Of a DNA stretch of 64,000 bases, positions 49,925 through 57,149 are shown one piece after another; positions within the stretch are counted from its first letter, which is position 1, and each line of letters starts with the position of its first letter. The notes beneath the pieces are model-generated. The model made no database searches. It had not been told where the DNA came from and was given only the letters and a program-made list of their open reading frames with translations. The stretch is taken from assembly GCF_003003075.1 (NCBI RefSeq), contig NZ_PVTX01000001.1, positions 248,001-312,000 of the forward strand, read 5' to 3'. The DNA comes from Isoptericola halotolerans (GTDB lineage: Bacteria; Actinomycetota; Actinomycetes; Actinomycetales; Cellulomonadaceae). The translations under genes were made by a program, and so were the position numbers.

Positions 49925-50416
49925 TCAATGCCGTCGTCGGATGACCACGGGCAGCACGACCCACAGCCCGAGCAGCAGCAGGGCGCACCCGCCGCCGACG
50001 ATCAGGCCTGCCGTGCGGTCCAGCACGACGTCGAAGACGAGCAGCGCCGTGGAGGACAGCGCGACGGCGAGCAGCACCAGGGCGGCACGGGTCATCCGGT
50101 CGCCGACGGTGACGACCGGCTGCTTGAGGTGCTTGCGGAAGAGTGCGCGGTGGATGGCCACCGGCGCGACGAACAGTCCGGTGGCCGCGATGCACGTCAA
50201 GAGGTCGACGAGATAGACGTTGCGCTGGAAGGCGTCGAGGTCCTGGAAGCGCGACTGGAACGGCAGGATCAGCAGGAACCCGGTGAGGATCTGTACGCCG
50301 GTCTGCATGACGCGCAGCTCCTGGAGCAGCTCGACCCAGTTGCGGTCGGAGCGTTCGTCCGGCGACTCCTCCCGGCTGTCCTGGCGGTGCTCCGGCATTC
50401 CGGCGGTGTCCGTCAT
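49925..50416 (-). CDS. DUF6328 family small membrane protein
   Basis: The 163-residue protein has a charged N-terminus (DSREESPDERSDRNW), the conserved-looking ELLQELRVMQTGVQILTGFLLILPFQSRF segment and four predicted helices, with the pattern of DUF6328. The start at ATG 50416 follows a strong GGAGGAGG. The function is unknown. It is convergent with the sigma-partner gene and divergent from a GNAT gene. Confidence 0.8.
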   Translation of the reverse strand: MTDTAGMPEHRQDSREESPDERSDRNWVELLQELRVMQTGVQILTGFLLILPFQSRFQDLDAFQRNVYLVDLLTCIAATGLFVAPVAIHRALFRKHLKQPVVTVGDRMTRAALVLLAVALSSTALLVFDVVLDRTAGLIVGGGCALLLLGLWVVLPVVIRRRH

Positions 50417-50527
50417 CGTGCCTCCTCCGCGACTGCTGATGGGCACCTCATCGTGCCATCGGCGCCGACACGTCGCACCGGTGTGCGGGCTGCGTCCCGA
50501 TGCTGCTCGACGAGGCATGATGCTGGG

Positions 50528-51019
50528 ATGCCTGCGAGATTCGTTCTCCGTGCCGCGACGCCGGACGACGCCGACGGCTGCGCCTTCGTCCACCACACCT
50601 CGTGGGTCGAGACGTACTCCGGGCTGCTCCGGGCGGACCACTGGAACTCCGACACCCTGGCCGGGCGCGTCGCGACCTGGCGGCGCTGGCTCGCGGGGGA
50701 CAGGACCGTCACCGTGGCCGAGTCCGGTGGCCGGATCGTCGGGATCGCCTTCGGCGGCAGCGGCAGACAGGTCGGGACCCATGGGCCCGTGCGCGACCGC
50801 GAGCTGTACCTCCTCTACGTCCTCGCGGCGCACCACGGGACCGGGTCCGGCCAGGCGCTGCTCGACGCCGTGCTGCCGCCGGACGCGCCCGCCCAGCTCT
50901 GGGTCGCGGAGCACAACCCCCGGGCCCGCCGGTTCTACGAGCGCAACGGGTTCGTCCCGGACGGTGCGCGGTTCGTCGACGAACAGCTCGGCCTCGCCGA
51001 GGTTCGCCACGTCCGTTGA
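50528..51019 (+). CDS. GNAT family N-acetyltransferase
   Basis: The 163-residue single GNAT domain has motif A LYVLAAHHGTGSGQALLDAVL (about 95-115) for acetyl-CoA binding and a C-terminal WVAEHNPRARRFYERNGFVPDG, both typical of the family. Which amine it acetylates is unknown. It starts at ATG 50528 and appears to be transcribed alone. Confidence 0.9.
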   Translation: MPARFVLRAATPDDADGCAFVHHTSWVETYSGLLRADHWNSDTLAGRVATWRRWLAGDRTVTVAESGGRIVGIAFGGSGRQVGTHGPVRDRELYLLYVLAAHHGTGSGQALLDAVLPPDAPAQLWVAEHNPRARRFYERNGFVPDGARFVDEQLGLAEVRHVR

Positions 51020-51155
51020 TTTCGGCCGAGTCTGAGCTGGTGATCCAGAACCGGCCAGCTCTGGGCCACGCTCGGCAGGAGAGCGGACCGAGCGCGAAGA
51101 GTAGGGTGAAGGGTGCCGTGAGTTCGACAGCGGCCCGCACCGACAGGAGCGCCAC

Positions 51156-51626
51156 ATGGGCGGCTTCGAGATCACCTCGTGTCCCCTGAGGAACCAGGTC
51201 GATCCGCGCGCCTTGCGGTTCGCCGCCGGCGCCACGGCCATCGTGCTCGCCGTCGTGCTGCTCACCGTCGGCGCCGCTCGGCCCCTCGCCCTCGGGCTGC
51301 TCGCGTCGCAGGTCGCCGTGTTCGGTTTCACCGCGTTCGTGAGCGTGCAGTGGTCCGTGTGGGCACAGCTCTTCGCGCGCGTCGTCTGGCCCCGGATCGG
51401 CGCGGCGACGCAACTGGTAGACGCTCGCTCGGCGCGCTTCGCCCAGCTCCTCGGTTTCGTGCTGACCGCCGTGGCACTGGTGGGATTCGTCCTCGGCGCC
51501 GACGGTCCGGCCAGCGCCCTGATCGTCGTCGTCGTGGCTGCGGCCGCCGTCGACGCCGCCACGGGCCGGTGCGCGGGGTGCGCCATCTACCGGCTGGCTC
51601 GCCGGAGGCGGTCGCACGCCGGGTGA
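51156..51626 (+). CDS. DUF4395 family membrane protein
   Basis: The 156-residue protein has four predicted helices: about 18-38, 42-65, 98-115 and 118-135. The middle loop PRIGAATQLVDARSARFAQLLGF and the C-terminal GRCAGCAIYRL with its CxxC pair are hallmarks of DUF4395. Members often sit beside thioredoxin- or rhodanese-like genes and may move sulfur or redox equivalents. No such neighbour is present here. AGGAGCGCC precedes the ATG at 51156. Confidence 0.82.
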   Translation: MGGFEITSCPLRNQVDPRALRFAAGATAIVLAVVLLTVGAARPLALGLLASQVAVFGFTAFVSVQWSVWAQLFARVVWPRIGAATQLVDARSARFAQLLGFVLTAVALVGFVLGADGPASALIVVVVAAAAVDAATGRCAGCAIYRLARRRRSHAG

Positions 51627-51657
51627 GGGCCCGTGCCCCCGCGGCGGGAGACGACGA

Positions 51658-51684
51658 AGGGCCCGGCCGTCCTGGCCGGGCCCT
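51658..51684. terminator. Hairpin: original terminator of the displaced tRNA-Gly
   Basis: GGGCCCGGCC (51659-51668) and GGCCGGGCCC (51674-51683) form a perfect stem with an extra A-T pair at its base. On the minus strand it is followed by TTCGTCGTC. It lies just past the tRNA-Gly 3'-end copy and probably terminated that tRNA before the element inserted. It may also end the DUF4395 transcript. Confidence 0.55.
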
Positions 51685-51694
51685 GCGTGCTGCG

Positions 51695-51740
51695 GAGCGG
51701 GTGACGGGAATCGAACCCGCGCTATCAGCTTGGGAAGCTG
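51695..51740. other. att repeat, distal copy (3' part of tRNA-Gly)
   Basis: The 46-bp sequence is identical to 55081-55126 and reproduces the 3' half of tRNA-Gly(CCC), from the anticodon loop to the acceptor end. It cannot fold as a complete tRNA because the 5' half is missing. It marks the far boundary of the integrated element. Confidence 0.9.
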
Positions 51741-51959
51741 CCACATGCAGTTGCGATTGGCGAGATAGCCAGCCTCCGAGGCCGTCTACCTGGGCCGATA
51801 GTACCCGTGGGAGCCGTTGCCTACCGCCAAGGACCAGCTCGTAGGGGCATGTCCAGGGCACGACGAGCGGCGGCGCGCCCCAAGAACCTCACCCGGGCAA
51901 CTAGCGGCAGCAGTGGGCACTTACAGATACGATTCGGGTACCATGCCGAAGGAGGACGG

Positions 51960-53684
51960 GTGCGCTCTGTAGTCAACTATGTGCACATCGAGAACTTCCG
52001 ATCCATTCGATCGCTAACAATGGACGGCCTCGATGGATACAATGCAATTGTGGGATTGAACAGTGCCGGGAAATCCAACATTCTCCGTGCGTTGAACCTG
52101 TTCTTTAACAACCATGTCGACGAGGGGCTTGAGCCGTTACGGTTCGGAACCGATTACAGCTCACATGCCCCCGTGGGGAAGAAGAAGCGCGTAGCGGTGA
52201 CTGTCGGACTGGCTCTCGGAGCATCTTTGAAGGTCCCAAAGCAACGAGATTTTGAGAGTAATCACGGAATCACGAACTCAATCGTCATTGAGCGCGTATG
52301 GAGCTTGGCGCAAGATACCCAGGCGAACCAGGAAACCTTCCGATTCGGGCCGACTCTCGAGAGCATGACCGATGCGACTGCCGACGACCTCTCCTCGATC
52401 CTGGCTTACATCCGGGCGGTTCGGTTTGTCTACATCCCGAACCATGCCAGGCCGGCGGATTTGATCCGGCAAGAACTCGAGCCACTTCGGGGCAGCCTCG
52501 TCGCGCGCCTACGAAGAACGAACGCATACCGAGATTCAAACGTTAATGACGTTCTTTCGGAGCTCGGGCGGCTGGGCGACCGGATGTTCGGCGGAGTCTC
52601 TGCGCAATTGCAGAAAGGGCTACCCGGGACCAGCATCTCCGCATCGTTGCCCGACGATTTTGCAGATCTGCTATTTGACGTGGGTCTCAGCGCAGTTTCC
52701 GGTGGGCAGTCTCGCGCGCCAGAGTACGAAGGGTCCGGGGCGCAGTCGTTCATGCTACTCCACATCCTCGACCTAGCGGACCGCACTCGAAGGTCGGGCG
52801 GGTTCGGTTGGGTGCAGGCGAGTGTTTGGGCAATGGAGGAGCCGGAGAGTTTTCTCCACGCTGGATTGCGTGCGCAATTCTCCGTTGACCTCGCAAAGTA
52901 TGCTTTGGATGACCGACGTCAGGTACTGGTAACGACACATCAGGCCGAGTTCCTTCGAGTCGCTGCGACTGCCTGGACAACCGACAAGCGCGCAGATGGC
53001 GACACGTACGCCACAAAGTCTTCCGCCAAGGAGGCCCTACGCTCCGCCACGCGACGCGAGATTACTAATTTCCAGCATCCGCTCTTCGTGTCCACCGATC
53101 GTCCAGTAGTTATCGTCGAAGGAAAGTTTGACGCGATCTACTTGAAGGCTGCAATTGAATCGCTTGATCTGCGGCCGCGATGGGTATTGCTTTCACCCCA
53201 GGAAGCGCTCGGCCAGGACGTCGGTGGAGATTCTGTGTTGCAGTACCTTCGATGGAACAAGTCGGTGATTGCCTCGCGGCCCGATATTGCTCCTGTTATT
53301 GTGCTTCGGGATTGGGAGGCCACTGATGCGAATAAGTATAACGATCAGTTAAGAGTCCATGCCTATTCTCGCGCTCTTACATGTGACGCGAGTTGCGTGA
53401 ATCCGGATCTTGATGATTCATGGTTCGGGATCGAGCGCTATCTCCCCACAGAGCACCTGAAATTGCATATTCCAAGCGGGAAGCTCGGTCTAGAGTCGGC
53501 GGCACCAGGTGCGCGCCTGTCCGTCAAGAAGAAGGTGCTTGAAGAGTATAAATCGGTCTTGGCGCGAGGGATCCGAGATGGCGGAGATCCCGGCGACTAC
53601 CTGCGCGAGTTGGTTCGATGGCTTGATGCGGAAGTTGAGGAGACCATCAGGAGTGTGCCGGTCCGCGATTTTGTCAACTCTTGA
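51960..53684 (+). CDS. OLD family ATP-dependent endonuclease (AAA + TOPRIM), candidate defence gene
   Basis: The product has 574 residues from GTG 51960 after AAGGAGGA; the frame is open further upstream but without family-like residues. The ABC-type ATPase has Walker A GLNSAGKS (32-39), Walker B VWAMEEPESFLH (Glu293-Glu294) and the H-loop VLVTTHQAEFL. The TOPRIM nuclease domain has PVVIVEGKFDAIYL (Glu387) and VLRDWEAT (Asp451, Glu453) as metal ligands. OLD proteins cut DNA and several give phage resistance. Class 2 members pair with a UvrD-like helicase (Gabija), which is absent, so this is a stand-alone class 1-type protein. It is the only cargo of the integrated element, and its codon usage is distinctly foreign. 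Confidence 0.88.
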   Translation: MRSVVNYVHIENFRSIRSLTMDGLDGYNAIVGLNSAGKSNILRALNLFFNNHVDEGLEPLRFGTDYSSHAPVGKKKRVAVTVGLALGASLKVPKQRDFESNHGITNSIVIERVWSLAQDTQANQETFRFGPTLESMTDATADDLSSILAYIRAVRFVYIPNHARPADLIRQELEPLRGSLVARLRRTNAYRDSNVNDVLSELGRLGDRMFGGVSAQLQKGLPGTSISASLPDDFADLLFDVGLSAVSGGQSRAPEYEGSGAQSFMLLHILDLADRTRRSGGFGWVQASVWAMEEPESFLHAGLRAQFSVDLAKYALDDRRQVLVTTHQAEFLRVAATAWTTDKRADGDTYATKSSAKEALRSATRREITNFQHPLFVSTDRPVVIVEGKFDAIYLKAAIESLDLRPRWVLLSPQEALGQDVGGDSVLQYLRWNKSVIASRPDIAPVIVLRDWEATDANKYNDQLRVHAYSRALTCDASCVNPDLDDSWFGIERYLPTEHLKLHIPSGKLGLESAAPGARLSVKKKVLEEYKSVLARGIRDGGDPGDYLRELVRWLDAEVEETIRSVPVRDFVNS

Positions 53685-53698
53685 GGGGGCACGGTGAT

Positions 53699-54946
53699 TT
53701 ACCGGTAGTTGAACCGTCCTGGCGTGGTGTGATGGATAAGCGTCGCCGCGTGGTGCCGAAGGTCGTGAAACCGCACGTGCGGCACACCGGCAGCCACGCG
53801 GGCCCGATCGAACATCTTCGTGCGTGCCCCGGCGCGCAGCGGTCGACCGGTCTCAGTCGCAAACACGAGCGCCCGCTGCTCCAGCGCGGTCCACTCGGCC
53901 AGATGAGTCACAAGGGCGACGGCGGTGGCATGTGGCAGGTGGACCGTCCTGCGCCCCGCGGACGACTTCGGCGGTCCCAGAGTCACTGGCTGTCCGCCGA
54001 TGTCGACCAGCGCCTGCTCCACCCGTACCGCAGCCCCGACGACGGCGCCGGAGGAGTCTCGTCGCACTTCGACGTGCCGTCGCTCCATCGCGAAGACCTC
54101 AGAGGCGCGCAGTCCGCCCCATGCGGCCACGAGCACGGCTGTTCGGTACTTCTGCGGCATGGCTGCGGCGATGCGGGCTACCTCGGCCGGAGTGGCCGGA
54201 ACACGTTCGGCAGCGTGAACCTGGCCAGCGCGGGGCACCTGGCAGGGGTTGTGGTCCAGCAGGCGCTCCCGGACGGCCCCGGAGCAGATCGTCCGCAGCA
54301 GCCGGTACGCCTGCGCCGCCTGGGTGCGTCCGGCGCCCGGTCCCGGAGGCTCACTGGACGGCTTCGGGCTGCCAGCGTCATGCCAGGCGTCCAGGACCTC
54401 CCAGCGCAAGCGCCCCGTCCGATGGGTATCCCATCCTGCCGCTGCGGCCCAGGTGCGAGCGGCCTGGGTGTCGGAGACCTTGGCGGTGCGGCTCGCCCTG
54501 GACGTAGCCGATTCGCGCGCGGCCACGGTGACCGCGGCGTACCAGTCGGTCACGAGCGTCACGGAAAGTGCTCGCAGTTCGGTGGCTCCGAGGTCCAATG
54601 TCATCGTCGGGTGTCCCGGCAGTGGCTGGGGTGTCACGATCCAGCGGGCCAGGAGCCGCTCGTACAGCGCCCGGGTCCGGGGTGCGAGCTGGTGCTGGCG
54701 GTCCAACCATCGACGGGCGTAGTCGGCCAGCGGCTCGGCGCCGAGTTCAGGTGCACGCCAGGTGCCCCGGTGGGACTTGGCGAGCTCGACGGCCAGCGCG
54801 CCCTCGGCGTCGGCTCGGCTGGGGTAGGTGCCGACTGTGCGGCGGACGTCGTCCGGACCGGTGTACCGAGCCTGCCACCGGCCCGAGGGCAAGCGGCGGA
54901 CGGAGCCGGTGGCTCGACGGGAGGAGTTGCGACGCTGGGTCGGCAT
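53699..54946 (-). pseudogene. Tyrosine recombinase/integrase, C-terminally truncated
   Basis: The frame encodes 415 residues from ATG 54946. An arm-binding N-terminus (GSVRRLPSGRWQARYTGPDD) and SAM-like core-binding domain (about 80-240) precede the catalytic domain. It has Arg in AWGGLRASEVF, Lys in PPKSSAGRRTV and the HDLRHHAATL motif. The frame then ends after 15 unrelated residues (IHHTTPGRFNYR). The expected GH(x)n and nucleophilic Tyr, normally 35-45 residues further on, are missing; the next bases belong to the convergent nuclease gene. The protein should therefore lack strand-cleavage activity. The gene lies beside the tRNA target, as usual for integrases. Confidence 0.8.
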
Positions 54947-55080
54947 GGCGGTCACTCCGTGCGTTCCTGCCCTGGCGGCGGAGCCGCTGGGCACGTTGGG
55001 GCACGTAAGCAGGTTGCCCACGTGCTCCAGAGCGGCCCCAGTCGGGGGCGAAACTCACTCTGACCAGCACATTCACTGGA

Positions 55081-55126
55081 GAGCGGGTGACGGGAATCGA
55101 ACCCGCGCTATCAGCTTGGGAAGCTG
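55081..55126. other. att repeat, tRNA-proximal copy
   Basis: This 46-bp sequence is identical to 51695-51740. It covers the tRNA-Gly 3' half including the anticodon loop, the classical crossover region of tRNA-targeting tyrosine integrases. Confidence 0.9.
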
Positions 55127-55152
55127 AAGTTCTACCATTGAACTACACCCGC
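55082..55152 (-). tRNA. tRNA-Gly (CCC anticodon)
   Basis: The minus strand folds as a complete 71-nt cloverleaf: acceptor GCGGGTG/CACCCGC with discriminator T, D arm GTTC/GAAC, anticodon arm TCAGC-TTCCCAA-GCTGA giving anticodon CCC, and T arm GCGGG-TTCGATT-CCCGT. No CCA is encoded. The 3' half is also the integration site of the neighbouring element, which restored the gene on insertion. It lies upstream of and divergent from dcd, as in many Actinobacteria. Confidence 0.95.
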
Positions 55153-55245
55153 ACGATCGTCCTCGACGACGCGCGTCCCGATCATACCCAACACCCCGCC
55201 ACATGCCGAAACCGGGCGCGCGGTGCACGCCGGGGGGCGGCCGAC

Positions 55246-55260
55246 TACCGTGTCCACGTG
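55246..55260 (+). promoter_or_regulatory. Leaderless -10 box and GTG start of dcd
   Basis: TACCGT (55246-55251) lies 6 nt before GTG 55258, without a ribosome-binding site. Confidence 0.5.
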
Positions 55261-55833
55261 CTGCTCTCCGACCGCGACATCCGTGCCGAGCTCGACGCCG
55301 GGCGCGTCGCCCTGGACCCCTACGACCCGCAGATGGTCCAGCCGTCGAGCATCGACGTCCGGCTCGACCGGTACTTCCGGCTGTTCGACAACCACCGGTA
55401 CCCGTTCATCGACCCGTCCCAGGAGCAGCCCGAGCTGACCCGCCTGGTCGAGGTGGAACCCGGTGAGCCCATGGTGCTGCACCCGGGGGAGTTCGTCCTC
55501 GGCTCCACCTACGAGGCCGTCTCGCTGCCCGACGACGTCGCCGCGCGGCTCGAGGGCAAGTCCAGCCTCGGCCGCCTCGGTCTGCTCACGCACAGCACCG
55601 CGGGCTTCATCGACCCGGGGTTCTCCGGGCACGTCACCCTCGAGCTGAGCAACGTGGCGACCCTGCCGATCACGCTGTGGCCGGGGATGAAGATCGGCCA
55701 GCTCTGCTTCTTCCGGCTCTCCTCGCCGGCCGAGCACCCGTACGGCTCGGAGCGCTACGGATCGCGCTACCAGGGCCAGCGCGGCCCGACGGCGAGCCGG
55801 TCCTGGCAGTCCTTCCACCGCTCGGACGTATGA
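55258..55833 (+). CDS. dcd: dCTP deaminase
   Basis: The 191-residue protein begins [36 protein letters not shown], typical of Dcd. The central [33 protein letters not shown] contains the catalytic Glu region and the substrate-binding Arg/Ser, and the tail ends [13 protein letters not shown]. The enzyme deaminates dCTP to dUTP, or directly to dUMP in the bifunctional type found in some Actinobacteria, feeding thymidylate synthesis. It is trimeric and cytosolic. A second gene follows about 100 nt downstream. Confidence 0.96.
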   Translation: MLLSDRDIRAELDAGRVALDPYDPQMVQPSSIDVRLDRYFRLFDNHRYPFIDPSQEQPELTRLVEVEPGEPMVLHPGEFVLGSTYEAVSLPDDVAARLEGKSSLGRLGLLTHSTAGFIDPGFSGHVTLELSNVATLPITLWPGMKIGQLCFFRLSSPAEHPYGSERYGSRYQGQRGPTASRSWQSFHRSDV

Positions 55834-55937
55834 GCGCGTACTACCGGGGTGGCCGACGTCGGTACGCTCGGTCCCGCCGCGCGGGTTCCACGACCAGGCA
55901 CGACGCGGCGCCCCGGTCCCGGAAGGAGCTCCGTCAG

Positions 55938-57062
55938 ATGGCCAAGCAGTCGCCACCGTCCCTGCCACCGCTGCCACGCGCGACCACACAGGGCCACCAG
56001 GCCCGGCACCTGCTGGCCGTGCCCGCCGACGTCCAGGTCGACGAGGTGGAGGTGCTGGCGATGTCCCGGTTCTCGGGCGCGCGCTGGGACGTGGCTCCGG
56101 CCTCCCTCCTGGGGGCCGACCTGCCCGCCGGACGGATCGCCGCCCCGGGAGAGCCGGGCGTGCTCCGCCTGACCCGGCACAGCCACGTCCACGGCCCCTA
56201 CGCCCCGCGGGGTGACGGCATGGACCTCGGCCTGCCCAGCAGCACCGAGATGGTGTTCGACGTGATCACCCCGCGCGAGCGCTGGGACGACCCACCGTTC
56301 CCCGGCGGCGGGGACCGTGACGGGATCGCCCGATCCTTCCCCTCGGGTCTGCCGAACCGCGAGGAGGAGCGCGTCGTGGCATGGCTGGTGGCGGCCGCCC
56401 GCCGGCTGGGCGGTTCGGCGCGGCTCGACGTCGCGGCGCTGTGGGACCCGGCGGAGGAGGCGCGGCGCGGCCCGGGTGCCGGCGTCGTGCTCACCCCGGA
56501 CCCCGGTGCCGCCGTCGACCTCACCGTCTGGTCGGACATCTGGCTGGACCCGCAGGCCGCCCACCGGGTCCTGCAGGAGGTGCACCCGCGCGTCGTGCTC
56601 GCCACGGAGGGTGCCGACTACCAGGGACCGCCGCCCGGGATCGCGGACAAGCCGCTCTACCCGGGCGAGAAGATGGATCCCGACGTGCGGCGTGCGCTGC
56701 ACGCCCGCGCCGACGACTTCGACATCGCCGCGCTCCAGGAGCCGGTGGTCCTGGACGGGTACGGGCTCACCATCGACCTGGGCCACGACGGCTACGTCAC
56801 GGTGGAGGTCAGCGGCGACGAGGTGCTGCCCCTGCTCGTCAAGGAGCTGCCGTGGGCGGCGGGCGGCGCCATCTGCTACCGCGTCGTGTGGGACCCGCCG
56901 GACCTCCACGAGGCGCAGCGGGAGTTCCCGCAGCCCGCGCTCGTCGTGGCGCGCCGTCGGGCCTCGGACCTGGTCGGCAAGGTGGCGGCCGCCATCCAGG
57001 CGGCGGTCGGCGGCGAGATCGCGGACGAGTCGGAGTTCCTGCTCGCCCCCGAGGACCTGTAG
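55938..57062 (+). CDS. Uncharacterised actinobacterial protein, paralogue of 43954-44970
   Basis: The product has 374 residues from ATG 55938, 9 nt after AAGGAG. No known family is recognised. It has no membrane helix. Shared blocks with the 43954-44970 product, in the same order, are DRDGIARSFPSGLP (about 125-140), TPDPGAAVDLTVW (about 185-200), YGLTIDLGHDGYVTVEV, ICYRVVWDPPDLHEAQ and the C-terminal GGEIADESEFLLAPED. Compared with the paralogue it has a longer N-terminus (SPPSLPPLPRATTQG) and an insertion of about 40 residues before TIDLGHDG. It lies between dcd and the Mrp operon and is probably transcribed on its own. Confidence 0.75.
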   Translation: MAKQSPPSLPPLPRATTQGHQARHLLAVPADVQVDEVEVLAMSRFSGARWDVAPASLLGADLPAGRIAAPGEPGVLRLTRHSHVHGPYAPRGDGMDLGLPSSTEMVFDVITPRERWDDPPFPGGGDRDGIARSFPSGLPNREEERVVAWLVAAARRLGGSARLDVAALWDPAEEARRGPGAGVVLTPDPGAAVDLTVWSDIWLDPQAAHRVLQEVHPRVVLATEGADYQGPPPGIADKPLYPGEKMDPDVRRALHARADDFDIAALQEPVVLDGYGLTIDLGHDGYVTVEVSGDEVLPLLVKELPWAAGGAICYRVVWDPPDLHEAQREFPQPALVVARRRASDLVGKVAAAIQAAVGGEIADESEFLLAPEDL

Positions 57063-57149
57063 CCCGGCGTCGCCCACCGCCGACCGGCCTCATCGAAGGT
57101 CCGGCGATACAGTGAAGCCCCCGCCCCGCCCCCGGACGGACGGAGTGTC

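Larger units (their letters stand above)
51695..55126. mobile_element. 3.4-kb integrative element in tRNA-Gly(CCC) carrying an OLD nuclease
   Basis: Perfect 46-bp direct repeats, 3,386 bp apart, flank exactly two genes: an OLD-family nuclease (+) and a tyrosine integrase (-) next to the intact tRNA. The nuclease gene has clearly more A/T than the flanks, a sign of transfer; the integrase gene is GC-rich. There are no replication, transfer or structural phage genes, so it resembles a satellite or defence integron-like islet. The integrase lacks its C-terminal catalytic part, so the element may be fixed in place. The 218 bp between the distal repeat and the nuclease gene hold no clear gene. Confidence 0.87.

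Noticed and set aside
51695-51770. Second, functional tRNA-Gly gene
   Set aside because: Only the 3' half matches. The sequence after the anticodon arm does not provide a D arm or acceptor strand, so it is an att copy.
51807-51959. N-terminal extension of the OLD nuclease to ATG 51807
   Set aside because: The extra 51 residues are basic and unlike the family. GTG 51960 has a strong ribosome-binding site and begins directly with the ATPase first strand.
51960-53684. Gabija system
   Set aside because: The nuclease resembles GajA-type OLD proteins, but no UvrD/GajB-like helicase gene is adjacent; the only neighbour is an integrase.
53681-55063. 460-codon plus-strand frame over the integrase
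   Set aside because: It is antisense to a clear tyrosine recombinase with HDLRHH and Arg/Lys motifs; the plus-strand translation has no family-like features.
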